Shown: one piece after another, positions 35,168 through 43,656 of the stretch | Layout of the letters: the number at the start of each line of letters is the position of its first letter | Numbering within the stretch: position 1 is the stretch's first letter | Origin: an uncultured Pseudomonadota bacterium | GTDB lineage: Bacteria; Pseudomonadota; Gammaproteobacteria; Burkholderiales; Burkholderiaceae | Assembly (NCBI GenBank): GCA_946480245.1 | Contig: CAMLIZ010000009.1 | Coordinates: 1 to 49,821 of the forward strand | Reading direction: 5' to 3' | DNA length: 49,821 bases | Notes under the pieces: model-generated | Seen by the model: the letters and a program-made list of their open reading frames with translations, nothing else | Databases searched by the model: none | Told to the model about the DNA's origin: nothing | Translations under genes and position numbers: made by a program

Positions 35168-36361
35168 TCACGCGGATGCCACCGTGGCAGCGCGCGACAG
35201 CGCGAACCGGGGCTTGAGCTGGAGAAAGCGCTTCTCGAACAGGTGGTACGACAGCATTGCCAGCACGAGGCTGGCGAGCACGTTGACCACCACGTAGGAC
35301 ACATTCACCGGCAAGGACTTCAACCACGCGTCGCCCTGCGAGCGCATCAGCGGCTGGCCCACCACCTCGGCCAGGATCTTGTGGAACACGTACATCGCGT
35401 AGCTGTACTTCGCCAGCACGCGCAGCGGCGCCGCGCGCCAGGGCACGCTCCACCACGAACTGCTGCGATCAGTGTCGGCCAGCGCGAGCGCCAGCATCAG
35501 CAGCGCGAAGCTGATCGCGAGCAGCGTGTAGCCCACGGTGTGCGTGCGGGCACCGTCGCGCGGCAGCCCATGCAACACCAGCACGCACAGCACGAACACG
35601 GCGGCGGCTGCCGCCATCACTGCAGCGGCCTTCGGCATCAGGCGCGCACGCACGTGCGGCATGCGCAACAGGGCTGCCGCAGCGCCGCCAAGCGCCAGCG
35701 CGTCCATGCGTGAGACCGAGAACGTGTACAGCGCCTCCTCGCTTGCGCCCATGGCCACCATGCCGGCCCGGATGCCGAGCGACAAGGCCGCCACGCCGAT
35801 GCACAGCTGCAACACACCCCGCGCGCTGCGCGGCCGCACCAGCAGGGGCCACAACAGGTAGAACTGCTCCTCCACCGCCAGCGACCAGAAATGCGGGAAC
35901 GCGTTGCTCGCCACGCTGCGCGGTTGCGTCCAGTTGGACAGGTAGGCCCACAGCCAGAACTGATCGGGCTGGTCCGCGGCCAACCGGGGCGGCAGCGGCG
36001 ACATCACCAGCGGCAGCAGTACGAACGCGACCAGCAGCACCGCGTAGTACAGCGGAAAGATGCGCAGCACACGGCGCGCGTAGAAGCTGCGGTAGTAGTC
36101 GGGCAACTGGCGGCTGTCGAGCAGGATGCCGGTGATCAGGAAGCCACTGAGCGCGAAGAACAGCGTCACCGCGACCCAGCCCGCGTCGGTGCCGGCGGCA
36201 AACAGCCGCCCTGCCAGGTTCGGGAACCAGGCGCCATCGGCCACCGCCACGTTGTGCGCGATGACCCACACGATGGCGATGCCGCGCACGCCGTCCAGCG
36301 CCGGATAGTGGCTGGGCAGGCCGCCCGCCGATTCCGCCTCTGGCCCGTTCTGGTGCGGCAT
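35168..36361 (-). CDS. Acyltransferase-3 family membrane protein (OafA/YrhL-like)
   Basis: This integral membrane acyltransferase of about 397 residues modifies sugars or other hydroxyl groups at the cell surface in known members. The N-terminal block YPALDGVRGIAIVWVIAHNV carries the family R and the catalytic-type His, followed by FFALSGFLITGILLDSR, FYARRVLRIFPLYY and HFWSLAVEEQFYLLWPLL, all diagnostic. About ten hydrophobic helices follow to the C-terminus. The ATG at 36361 is preceded by a GTG at 36364; either may be used. It begins 7 bases after the DUF1839 stop, so it is in the same transcript as the aminoacyl-carrier-protein ligase, which suggests that it could transfer an aminoacyl or derived group to a surface molecule. 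The donor is not known. Confidence 0.88.
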   Translation of the reverse strand: MPHQNGPEAESAGGLPSHYPALDGVRGIAIVWVIAHNVAVADGAWFPNLAGRLFAAGTDAGWVAVTLFFALSGFLITGILLDSRQLPDYYRSFYARRVLRIFPLYYAVLLVAFVLLPLVMSPLPPRLAADQPDQFWLWAYLSNWTQPRSVASNAFPHFWSLAVEEQFYLLWPLLVRPRSARGVLQLCIGVAALSLGIRAGMVAMGASEEALYTFSVSRMDALALGGAAAALLRMPHVRARLMPKAAAVMAAAAAVFVLCVLVLHGLPRDGARTHTVGYTLLAISFALLMLALALADTDRSSSWWSVPWRAAPLRVLAKYSYAMYVFHKILAEVVGQPLMRSQGDAWLKSLPVNVSYVVVNVLASLVLAMLSYHLFEKRFLQLKPRFALSRAATVASA

Positions 36362-36368
36362 CACGGTG

Positions 36369-37379
36369 CTATCCGCCCACCTGTGCGACCAGCACGCTCA
36401 TGCCGCGCTCCCAAGCTGCCGCCATCTCGCCGAGCAGCGCGGCTGCGTCGAGCGGCTTGCGCGTCATCACCGAGCGCGCGCCCTTGAGGATCAGCGTCTT
36501 GCTGTGGTTGGCGATCAGGTCGAAGGCCTCAACGGCGGGGACGAACCCGGCCTCGCCTTGCTCTGCGCGCCATTGCAGGTGCCGCGCAGCCAGCTCGAAC
36601 GCCGCGCCCAGCTGGCGCAGGCTGCCGAAAGCCCAGGCGTGGTAGTGCGCCAGCCCGCGCTCCTGCAGCGCCGGCAGCTCTGCATGCCAGCGCTCAGCGA
36701 ACAAGCCGACCGGGTTGGTGCGCGGGCGTCGCGCCAGATGGCGCTGCAGCATCGGGCGCGACAAGCGCGCCAGTTCGGCCTGCGGCCGGCGCACGAGGCG
36801 GTCGGTACGAATGATCTCGGCAAACAGCGGCAGCGCGACCGCATCGCCTTGCGACTCCAAGCGGAACAGCTGGCGAAAATCCTCGCCGTCAACCCGGAAG
36901 AAGCCGCCGTTGTGGAAGTAGGTGGCCCACTGCGCCTGCAGGTCGATCTCGGCCAGCACGATTGTCGTCTTGGTGTGCTGGCGCCGGTAGTCGGTGCCGG
37001 CGGTGTCCGGCAGCCACCACGCGTCGGCCTCGGTGCTCAGCAGCTTGCCGGCACCAAGGTGCTCCAGCGCATGCTCGGCCAGCGGCCGCCAGACATTGAG
37101 CTCCTGCACGTCCAGGCCGTACAGATCGAACAGCTCACCGTGCGGCGGTTTGAAGAAGGTCCATTGGTCGCCTTCGAAATCGATCGCCAACGTGAATGGC
37201 AGCATCGGCAGCGGGTCAAGGCGCAGCGCATGCAGCACCTCGATCCAGATGTCGATGTAGCAGTTCTTCTCGACCCACACGCTGGGTGCAGCATGCAGCG
37301 CATGCGGCACGTAGGCGGTGCCGGGCTGCACGCCCGCCAGCGCGTCGCAGCGTGCAGCGGTGGCGGGCGGACGGCTCAT
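36369..37379 (-). CDS. DUF1839 protein, partner of the aminoacyl-carrier-protein ligase
   Basis: The function is unknown. The 336-residue soluble protein has recognisable DUF1839 blocks: GVQPGTAYVPHALHAAPSVWVEKNCYIDIWIEVLHALRLDPLPML, FTLAIDFEGDQWTFFKPPHGELFDLYGLDVQELNVWRPL, TDYRRQHTKTTIVLAEIDLQAQWATYFHNGGFF, and a C-terminal helical part (SKTLILKGARSVMTRKPLDAAALLGEMAAAWERGM). A conserved Cys40 in KNCYIDIW and a nearby Asp/Glu set resemble a thiol active site. In other proteobacteria DUF1839 genes often lie beside the same ligase, as I recall. It overlaps the ligase stop by 4 bases. An aminoacyl transfer from the carrier protein to an acceptor is a reasonable guess. Confidence 0.86.
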   Translation of the reverse strand: MSRPPATAARCDALAGVQPGTAYVPHALHAAPSVWVEKNCYIDIWIEVLHALRLDPLPMLPFTLAIDFEGDQWTFFKPPHGELFDLYGLDVQELNVWRPLAEHALEHLGAGKLLSTEADAWWLPDTAGTDYRRQHTKTTIVLAEIDLQAQWATYFHNGGFFRVDGEDFRQLFRLESQGDAVALPLFAEIIRTDRLVRRPQAELARLSRPMLQRHLARRPRTNPVGLFAERWHAELPALQERGLAHYHAWAFGSLRQLGAAFELAARHLQWRAEQGEAGFVPAVEAFDLIANHSKTLILKGARSVMTRKPLDAAALLGEMAAAWERGMSVLVAQVGG

Positions 37380-38287
37380 TTCCAGAGGCGGGCCCGCACA
37401 GCGTCGGGCCAGCGCTTGGGGTCGTAGCCGTGAGTGCGGAACAGCGCCATCGTCACGCGCTCGAGACCGAAGCCCAGGCAGGCGGTATTGGCGGTGTCGC
37501 CGCCGGGTGTCTTGATGCCGAAGGTGCTGCCGAAGTGGTCCTGATGGAAGTTGAACGAGCACACGGCCGTGGGGTTGGCCGCGGAGATCACCGGCACCAG
37601 CACCTCGAACTTCAGCTTCTGCTCCTTCTGCGCGGTGGCCAGCATCTTGCCGCCACGCCCGAAGAACGGATCGGCCGCCACGTCGCTCTTGGCCGGCAGG
37701 CCGAGCGAGGTGAGCAGGTCCAGGCCGCGCTGCAGCCACATGTCACGCCACTGCACCACCTGATCCGGCGTGCCGACGCGCACGAATTCGCGCACGCGGA
37801 ACGACTGCATGCGGGTCGGCTCGTCCGATGGCTCGTGGCGATACACCCAGTTCAGCATCGTGACCAGTCGCCCCTGCGCGGGCACTGTGCCGGCGAAGCT
37901 GGGGTAGACGGGGTAGCAGGCCGCGGGGTTGAGCACCACGCCCGTCTGCTGCAGGTCGGCCCCCCAGTCGTCGCCGTTCTTGGCCTTCTCGGCCAGCGCC
38001 AGCGCCTGCAGCGCATTGCCGAAGAAGCTGTGCACCGAGCCGCACAGGTGCGGGAACGACTCGAGGTAGTTCACCTTCTCGAGGATGCGGCGGTCGATGA
38101 CCGGCGGGAACGTGTAGAACTCCGCGCCATCGTCCTTGGAGATCTCGCTGACCAGCGCATTGAAGCGCTCCAGCACGTCCTCGAACACGGCGCCGCGGCC
38201 GAAGGCGCCAGGCACGCCGACGGGCACGATCAGGCCGTTTTCAACCAGGCCCTCGTAGAACGACTTGACGTCGTAGGTCGTTTCCAT
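37376..38287 (-). CDS. Amino acid:[carrier protein] ligase (class II aaRS-like)
   Basis: Enzymes of this family resemble the catalytic core of atypical seryl-tRNA synthetase but lack a tRNA-binding domain. They adenylate a small amino acid (Gly or Ala in characterised rhizobial members) and load it onto the phosphopantetheine of a carrier protein. The 303-residue length fits. Motif 2 is SFRVREFVRVGTP, motif 3 is ACLGFGLERVTMALF, and the probable zinc ligands C124, E167 and C270 are present as in the characterised homologues. FVRVGTPDQVVQWRDMWLQRG is typical. It starts 10 bases after the acyl-CoA-dehydrogenase-like gene and overlaps DUF1839. The matching carrier protein is the gene at 40851-41114 on the opposite strand. 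Confidence 0.92.
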   Translation of the reverse strand: METTYDVKSFYEGLVENGLIVPVGVPGAFGRGAVFEDVLERFNALVSEISKDDGAEFYTFPPVIDRRILEKVNYLESFPHLCGSVHSFFGNALQALALAEKAKNGDDWGADLQQTGVVLNPAACYPVYPSFAGTVPAQGRLVTMLNWVYRHEPSDEPTRMQSFRVREFVRVGTPDQVVQWRDMWLQRGLDLLTSLGLPAKSDVAADPFFGRGGKMLATAQKEQKLKFEVLVPVISAANPTAVCSFNFHQDHFGSTFGIKTPGGDTANTACLGFGLERVTMALFRTHGYDPKRWPDAVRARLWK

Positions 38288-38297
38288 CAGCTCCCCC

Positions 38298-39473
38298 TCA
38301 CTCGTCCTTGAACACCATCAGCAGCGCCGCGCTCTTTGCGGCGATGCGCTCATTGGAGATCATCAGCGCGCCGGACAGCGCGTCCCGGTAGTGGCGACCG
38401 AGCGCGTAGGGGCTGTCGTTCTTGTAGGCCAGGATGCCGATGATCTGCAACGCCTTGTGCACCAGCTGGGGTGTGGTGTCCGAGGTGTGGATCTTCAGGT
38501 TGTTGAACTTCAGCGCCCAGCCGATGTTCAGCAGCTCCTGCATGCCGCCTTCGCGCGCATCCAGCTCGTCCACCTCGCGCGCCACGGCCTGCCAGCCATG
38601 CTTGAGCGCCTGCAGTTGCTGGGTCACATCGGCCAGCCGCACGGCATTGGGCGGCAGCACTCCCGGGTTCTTGCGCGCCTCGTTGCGCACGAAGGCAGCC
38701 GCCTTGGCCACCGCGTCGGCGGCGATGCCCCACCACAGCGCCGCCCACAGCACATGGGAGTACGGCACCATCGATTGCGCCGAGCCGTCGGCAAAGCTGC
38801 CCGGCACGATCTGCTCGACGCGGCCGTGCGATTCCAGCTTGAAGCCGGGGCTGCAGGTGCCGCGCATGCCCATCGTGTCCCAGGTGGTGGTTTGGGCGAG
38901 CTTGTAATCGCCCTTGCGTACCAGCACCAGCACCTGGTCGCTGCGCGCTGCCTCGCCGTCGCGGCGGCAGGTGACGAGGATGCCATCGGCATGGGCGCAA
39001 TACGAGCCGGTGGTGGCGTCCTTGTTGAGCACGAAGCGCTCGCCCTGGCGCTCCACCGCGCAAACGCTGGAGCGCGTGTCGCCGAACGTTCCGACCTCGG
39101 AGGTCATCGACGCCAGGAGGTACTGCTCGTGCACCAGTTCCTTCAGATAACCTTCGAAGAACGCATTGCCCTGCAGGTGACGCGCGATGCAGGCCACCTG
39201 GATGTAGTGCATGGCGAGCACCATGCCGCTGGACGCACATGCGCCGGACAGCGCCGCGCAAAGGGTAGACAGCTCATGCAGGCTGCAGCCCAGCCCGCCC
39301 AGCGCACGCGGCACGCCAGCGGACAGCGCACCCACCCGCTTCAGCTCGTCGATGGTTTCCTGCGGAAAGCGCGCCTTGGCGTCGACGTCGGCGGCATGAC
39401 GGGCCGCCGTTTCCTTGGCGATGCTGCGCACGCAGGCCAGCAATTCGCCGAATGAAGTGGCTCGGGTAGACAT
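38298..39473 (-). CDS. Acyl-CoA dehydrogenase-like flavoprotein of the aminoacyl-carrier-protein cluster
   Basis: The 391-residue protein has the acyl-CoA dehydrogenase fold: VGALSAGVPRALGGLGCSLHELSTLCAALSGACASSGMVLAMHYIQ, LLASMTSEVGTFGDTRSSV, the FAD segment NKDATTGSYCAHADGILVTC and DTMGMRGTCSPGFKLE. The C-terminal helix reads GRHYRDALSGALMISNERIAAKSAALL, where typical dehydrogenases have RDA..IYEGT; the catalytic Glu is apparently replaced by Ile. This could mean a different base, or an oxygen-using monooxygenase-like activity. The start may be 39473 (MSTRAT) or 39509 (MSAAAP); neither has a strong ribosome binding site. It heads the leftward run with the ligase 10 bases downstream. The substrate may be a carrier-protein-bound amino acid. 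Confidence 0.85.
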   Translation of the reverse strand: MSTRATSFGELLACVRSIAKETAARHAADVDAKARFPQETIDELKRVGALSAGVPRALGGLGCSLHELSTLCAALSGACASSGMVLAMHYIQVACIARHLQGNAFFEGYLKELVHEQYLLASMTSEVGTFGDTRSSVCAVERQGERFVLNKDATTGSYCAHADGILVTCRRDGEAARSDQVLVLVRKGDYKLAQTTTWDTMGMRGTCSPGFKLESHGRVEQIVPGSFADGSAQSMVPYSHVLWAALWWGIAADAVAKAAAFVRNEARKNPGVLPPNAVRLADVTQQLQALKHGWQAVAREVDELDAREGGMQELLNIGWALKFNNLKIHTSDTTPQLVHKALQIIGILAYKNDSPYALGRHYRDALSGALMISNERIAAKSAALLMVFKDE

Positions 39474-39593
39474 GGATGGTGTCCCGGTGATCGGTGCTGC
39501 AGCCGACATGGGCCGCCTTGGTTGTCGGCAGTGCCGGGACCGCGCCTCAGCGCGCCCACCTCCTCCTGCCATGCAAGAATTGTGGATCGCGCC

Positions 39594-40328
39594 ATGGGCC
39601 TTGTCTCCCCCGAATCCAGTGGTGAAGCGGCATTGCCGCACGTGGCGTCCGTGACGGTTGGCACGGACGAGGCCACGAGCCGCCTGACGGTGGTCGTGCT
39701 GCACGGCCATGCGATGCAGCCGCAGGCGCTGGTGCCGTTCGCCCGCTCGCTCGGCGTGCCGGCGCGCTACTGGTTTCCCCGAGGAATTTGCGCGGTGCCC
39801 GAGGGCGGCTGGAGCTGGTGGCCAGTGGACGAAGCACGGCGATCCGAAGCGCGCGCCCGCGGCGCCCGCGACCTGCACGACGAACACCCCTCCGGCCGCG
39901 CGCCGGCACGCGCGGCGCTGGCAGACCTGTTGCGCCGGGTGGCGCCGCGGCAGCCCGGCGCCCGGCTCGTGCTCGCCGGTTTCTCGCAAGGCGGCATGCT
40001 GGCCTGCGACACGCTGCTGCACGAGGATGTGCGGGTGGACGCGCTGGCGCTGTTCTCGTCGTCGCGCATCGCGCTCGACGAATGGGAACCTCGGCGGCAG
40101 CGGCTCGCGGGCCTGCCGGTGCTGGTGGCGCATGGCCACGCGGACGCGGACCTCGCAATTTCGGCCGGCCGCGCCTTGCATGACTGGCTGCAGCACGCGG
40201 GGGCGATCACACGTTGGGCAGGGTTCGATGGCGGCCATGAAATACCGCTTCCGGTATGGCGCGAATTCCGCAAGTTCCTGCGCGATGTTTCGCCCGGCCC
40301 GCCCCCTGTCCCGGTGCCCTGCGAATGA
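39594..40328 (+). CDS. Serine esterase (phospholipase/carboxylesterase-type alpha/beta hydrolase)
   Basis: The 244-residue protein has LTVVVLHGHAMQPQALVPFARSL at its start, GFSQGGMLACDTLL as the nucleophile elbow, an Asp in VAHGHADADLAIS and a late His in GFDGGHEIPLPVWREF. These match the phospholipase/carboxylesterase (PF02230-like) family that includes acyl-protein thioesterases. The ATG at 39594 begins MGLVSPESS. It is divergent from the acyl-CoA-dehydrogenase-like gene and lies 83 bases upstream of the phosphopantetheinyl transferase gene, so it could be an editing or product-releasing thioesterase for the carrier protein; that is inference from position. Confidence 0.85.
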   Translation: MGLVSPESSGEAALPHVASVTVGTDEATSRLTVVVLHGHAMQPQALVPFARSLGVPARYWFPRGICAVPEGGWSWWPVDEARRSEARARGARDLHDEHPSGRAPARAALADLLRRVAPRQPGARLVLAGFSQGGMLACDTLLHEDVRVDALALFSSSRIALDEWEPRRQRLAGLPVLVAHGHADADLAISAGRALHDWLQHAGAITRWAGFDGGHEIPLPVWREFRKFLRDVSPGPPPVPVPCE

Positions 40329-40411
40329 GGGGCGCGTCGTGGTGTGCGCCAGCACCCCACGGCTATGATGCGCGACCAAATCGGCCAGTGGCTGGCCACT
40401 CGTCTGCATTC

Positions 40412-40879
40412 ATGAACCTCGAAACCCGCACGGCCAGCGCGATGAACCAGCTGCCCGCGCCGCTGCGCGTGGGCGTGGACGTGGTCTTGATCGACCACAT
40501 CCAGGATTCGCTCGATCGCTTCGGCCGCCGCTTCGTGCAACGGCTGTTCAGCGAGCGCGAGGCCGCGTACGCGATGCAGTCGCCCGATCTCGCGCCGCAA
40601 CGCCTGGCCGCGCGCTTTGCCGCCAAGGAAGCGGCGATCAAGGCCTTCGGCTGGTCCGAGGCTGGCGTCGACTGGCGCCAGATCGAGGTCGTGCGCGACG
40701 ACACCGGCGCCTGCCGGCTTGCCCTGCACGGCCGCGCGGCCCAGTTGCTCGCAAGCTGGGGCCCCACGCAACTTGCGCTCAGCCTCAGCCACGACGGCAA
40801 TTACGCGGTCGCGGTGGTCACCGCCCTTCCCTCCCTGCATCACCTCCCCGATGGACACGATGACAACCGACGCCATTGA
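40412..40879 (+). CDS. 4'-phosphopantetheinyl transferase (AcpS-type)
   Basis: The enzyme transfers phosphopantetheine from CoA to a Ser of a carrier protein, converting it to the active holo form. The 155-residue protein shows the AcpS signatures: VGVDVVLIDHIQDSLDRFG (Mg-binding Asp), FSEREAAYAMQ, and AARFAAKEAAIKAFGW (catalytic Glu/Lys), then LALSLSHDGNYAVAVV. It is separate from the housekeeping AcpS, which usually lies with recO/pdxJ/era. The 3' end overlaps the carrier protein gene by 29 bases, so it is dedicated to that protein. The start at 40412 (MNLETR) or an in-frame ATG ten codons downstream (MNQLPAP) is possible. Confidence 0.9.
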   Translation: MNLETRTASAMNQLPAPLRVGVDVVLIDHIQDSLDRFGRRFVQRLFSEREAAYAMQSPDLAPQRLAARFAAKEAAIKAFGWSEAGVDWRQIEVVRDDTGACRLALHGRAAQLLASWGPTQLALSLSHDGNYAVAVVTALPSLHHLPDGHDDNRRH

Positions 40880-41114
40880 GCAACAGATCCGCGGCGTGCT
40901 CGCCGATCACGGCCGCCTCAACAAGGACGCGCACCAACTCGCCGCCGACGACGACCTCTATCAGGCCGGCCTCACCTCGCATGCCAGCGTGAACCTGATG
41001 CTCGCGCTCGAAGGCCTGTTCGACGTGGAGTTTCCGGACCACCTGCTCAACCGCAGCGTGTTCAGCAGCATCGGCGCCATCCGCGCGGCGCTGGCGGAAC
41101 TGGCGGTCGGCTGA
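40851..41114 (+). CDS. Acyl/aminoacyl carrier protein with a TSH attachment motif
   Basis: This 87-residue four-helix carrier protein has DDDLYQAGLTSHASVNLMLALEGLFDVEFPDHLLNRSVFSSIGAIRAALAELA. The usual DSL attachment motif is replaced by T-S-H, with the probable phosphopantetheine site at Ser43 (counting from 40851). LTS-type sites are what I recall in the dedicated carrier proteins of amino acid:[carrier protein] ligases. It overlaps the transferase gene and lies 7 bases before the GH2 gene. ATG at 40851 or 40860 may be the start. It is the probable substrate of the ligase at 37376-38287. Confidence 0.88.
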   Translation: MDTMTTDAIEQQIRGVLADHGRLNKDAHQLAADDDLYQAGLTSHASVNLMLALEGLFDVEFPDHLLNRSVFSSIGAIRAALAELAVG

Positions 41115-41121
41115 AGCAGCG

Positions 41122-43656
41122 ATGAGCGGCGCAGCCCGGCACGTCGGCGCGCACCGCCGGGCCTTGCTGCTGCACGGTTGGCAGGTGTGCAGCGCGCCGC
41201 CGTCCTTGGCTGATGTGTCGCAGCCGCCCGAGCATGCCGACTGGATCTCTGCCGAAACCCTGGGGCCCGTGGCCGCCGTGCTGCACGCAGCCGGGCGCTG
41301 GTCACTCGACGGGCCGCCACAACGCTTCGACGCCACCGACTGGTGGTATCGCCTGCGCTTCGACCTGCCCCAGGGCTTCAGCCACTCCGAGCTCGTGCTC
41401 GGATTCGACGGCTTGGCCACCATCGGCAGGGTATGGCTCAACGGCGAGCAACTGCTCGCCAGCAGCAACATGTTCCTGGCGCACGAGTGCAACGTGGCGG
41501 ACCGGCTGCGCCCGCAGGGCAACGAACTGCTGCTGCACTTCGCATCGCTCGACGCAGCGCTGGCCGCGCGCAAGCCCCGCCCCCGCTGGCGCGCGCCGAT
41601 GGTCGAGCACCAGCAACTGCGCTGGTGGCGCACCACGCTGCTCGGCCGCACGCCCGGCTGGTCACCGCCGTGCGCGGTTGTGGGGCCGTGGCGCGACGTG
41701 TGGCTCGAGGACCGCAGCGAGTTGCGCTGCGAGCTGCGGCAACTGAGCGCGTCGCTGCAAGGCGATGACGGCGTGTTGGCGCTGAGCTGCGCGATCGATG
41801 CGCCCGCGCCGACGCAGGTGGAGCTTGCATTGCAACGCGACGGGCAGCACTTCGCCTGGCCGCTACTGCCGGGCGACGACGGGTGCTGGCACCTGAACGC
41901 AACCGTGGCTAAGGCAGCGCCCTGGTGGCCGCACACCCATGGCGAGCCGGCGCTGTACGAGGCGCAACTGCATGTGCGGCGCGGCGACGCTTCGCCCTTC
42001 ATCGTGACACTTGGCCGCATCGGCTTTCGCCGCATCGAGCTGCAGCACGACGACGACGATTTCGCGCTCAGCGTCAACGGCGTTTCGGTCTTCTGCCGCG
42101 GCGCCTGCTGGATGCCGGTGGATGCCGTGACGCTGCGCGGCTCGCCGCAGGAGTTGCGCCGCACGCTCCAGCGCTGCCGAGACGCCGGCATGAACATGCT
42201 GCGCGTAGTGGGCCCCGCGGTGTACGAGGACGACGCGTTCTTCGACGCCTGCGACGAACTCGGTCTGCTGGTGTGGCAGGACCTGATGTTCGCCAACATG
42301 GACTATCCCGGCGACGACGCGGCGTTCGTCGAAAGCGTCAACCTCGAGCTGGCTCAGCAGGCAACGCGCTGGCAGGGCCGCCCGTCGCTTGCGCTCATAT
42401 GCGGCAACTCCGAGGTGTCGCAGCAGGCGGCGATGTGGGGTGCGCCGCGCGACGCCTGGCTGCCGCCGTTGTTCGCTCAGCAGCTGCCGCAGCGGCTGGC
42501 CGCGCTGCTGCCCGGCGTGCCGTACTGGCCCAGCAGTGCCTGGGGCGGCAGCTTTCCGCACCAGGTGAATGCCGGCAGCGCGTCGTACTATGGCGTCGGC
42601 GCCTACCTGCGCGCCGAGTCCGATGCGCGGCGCAGCGGCTTGCGCTTCGCCAGTGAATGCCTTGGTTTTTCCAATGTGCCCGAGCCGGATGCGCTGGCGC
42701 GCTTGCCGGCGGGCGCAGCCATTCGCGTGACGCACGCAGCCTGGAAGGCGCGCGCGCCGCGCGACCTGGGTGCCGGCTGGGATTTCGAGGACGTGCGGGA
42801 CCACTACCTAGCACGCCTGTTCGACGTCGATCCCATGAAACTGCGCTACGCCGACCACGAGCGCTACCTGCTGTTGTCGCGTGTGACCACCGGCGAAGTG
42901 ATGGCGCGCGCGTTCGCAGAATGGCGCGCGGCAGGCTCGGCCTGCCGCGGCGCGCTTGTGTGGCTTCTGCGCGATCTGTGGGCCGGCGCGGGTTGGGGCC
43001 TGCTCGACGATGCGGGCGCGCCCAAGGCCTGCTGGCATGCGCTGGAGCGCGTGCTGCAGTCGCGCGCCGTGCTGCTCGCCGACGAAGGAAGCAACGGGCT
43101 GGTCGCACACCTCGTGAACGAACACGCCCAGCCGCTGCAGGCGGTGCTCGACGTCGCCGCCTGGCGGGGCGATGTGGCCACTTGTCGCGCCAGCCGGACG
43201 CTCACGCTGGCTCCGCGCAGCGTGCAGGCGTTGCCGCTGATGGCGCTGCTCGAGCACTTCGCCGACCTCAACCACGCCTACCGTTTCGGGCCGTTGAACC
43301 ACGACGCGGTGGTCGCCACCTTGCGTGAACCGGACGGCATGCGGATCGGGCAGGCGGTGCATTTCCCGGGCGGCATGAACCTGCCGCGCGAAGGCGATCT
43401 GGGCCTGCAGGCGCAGGCGAGTTCGGGCCCGGATGGCAGCGTGCAACTGCGCCTGAGCACGCGGCGCCTGGCGCTTGGCGTGCACACCGAGGCCTCGGGC
43501 CTTCGAGCCGACGACGCCTACTTCCACCTCGTGCCGGGCGACGAACACCTGCTGACGCTGCGGCCCACGACGGCCCAGGCGCGACCTTGGCGCTGCACCT
43601 TGCACGCCTTGAACATGGCAGCGCCGATCAGCGTGCGAGCGCCCCATGCCGGCTGA
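41122..43656 (+). CDS. Glycoside hydrolase family 2, beta-mannosidase-like protein
   Basis: The 844-residue protein lacks a signal peptide, so it should be cytoplasmic. The N-terminal sugar-binding/jelly-roll domain includes DATDWWYRLRFDLPQGF and LGFDGLATIGRVWLNGEQLLASSNMFLAHE, typical of mannosidase-like GH2. An Ig-like module precedes the TIM barrel, where GACWMPVDAVT and NMLRVVGPAVYEDDAFFDACDELGLLVWQDLMFANMDYP are beta-mannosidase hallmarks. The acid/base is probably E431 (CGNSEVSQQ) and the nucleophile E512 (ASECLGFSNVP). It follows the carrier protein gene by 7 bases and overlaps the next hydrolase gene by 11. Either it trims a mannosyl conjugate, or it acts on an aminoacylated sugar; that is inference. 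Confidence 0.88.
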   Translation: MSGAARHVGAHRRALLLHGWQVCSAPPSLADVSQPPEHADWISAETLGPVAAVLHAAGRWSLDGPPQRFDATDWWYRLRFDLPQGFSHSELVLGFDGLATIGRVWLNGEQLLASSNMFLAHECNVADRLRPQGNELLLHFASLDAALAARKPRPRWRAPMVEHQQLRWWRTTLLGRTPGWSPPCAVVGPWRDVWLEDRSELRCELRQLSASLQGDDGVLALSCAIDAPAPTQVELALQRDGQHFAWPLLPGDDGCWHLNATVAKAAPWWPHTHGEPALYEAQLHVRRGDASPFIVTLGRIGFRRIELQHDDDDFALSVNGVSVFCRGACWMPVDAVTLRGSPQELRRTLQRCRDAGMNMLRVVGPAVYEDDAFFDACDELGLLVWQDLMFANMDYPGDDAAFVESVNLELAQQATRWQGRPSLALICGNSEVSQQAAMWGAPRDAWLPPLFAQQLPQRLAALLPGVPYWPSSAWGGSFPHQVNAGSASYYGVGAYLRAESDARRSGLRFASECLGFSNVPEPDALARLPAGAAIRVTHAAWKARAPRDLGAGWDFEDVRDHYLARLFDVDPMKLRYADHERYLLLSRVTTGEVMARAFAEWRAAGSACRGALVWLLRDLWAGAGWGLLDDAGAPKACWHALERVLQSRAVLLADEGSNGLVAHLVNEHAQPLQAVLDVAAWRGDVATCRASRTLTLAPRSVQALPLMALLEHFADLNHAYRFGPLNHDAVVATLREPDGMRIGQAVHFPGGMNLPREGDLGLQAQASSGPDGSVQLRLSTRRLALGVHTEASGLRADDAYFHLVPGDEHLLTLRPTTAQARPWRCTLHALNMAAPISVRAPHAG

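Noticed and set aside
37376..38287. Reading the ligase as a seryl-tRNA synthetase
   Set aside because: It lacks the long helical tRNA-binding arm, is only 303 residues, and has a carrier protein, transferase and DUF1839 as neighbours.
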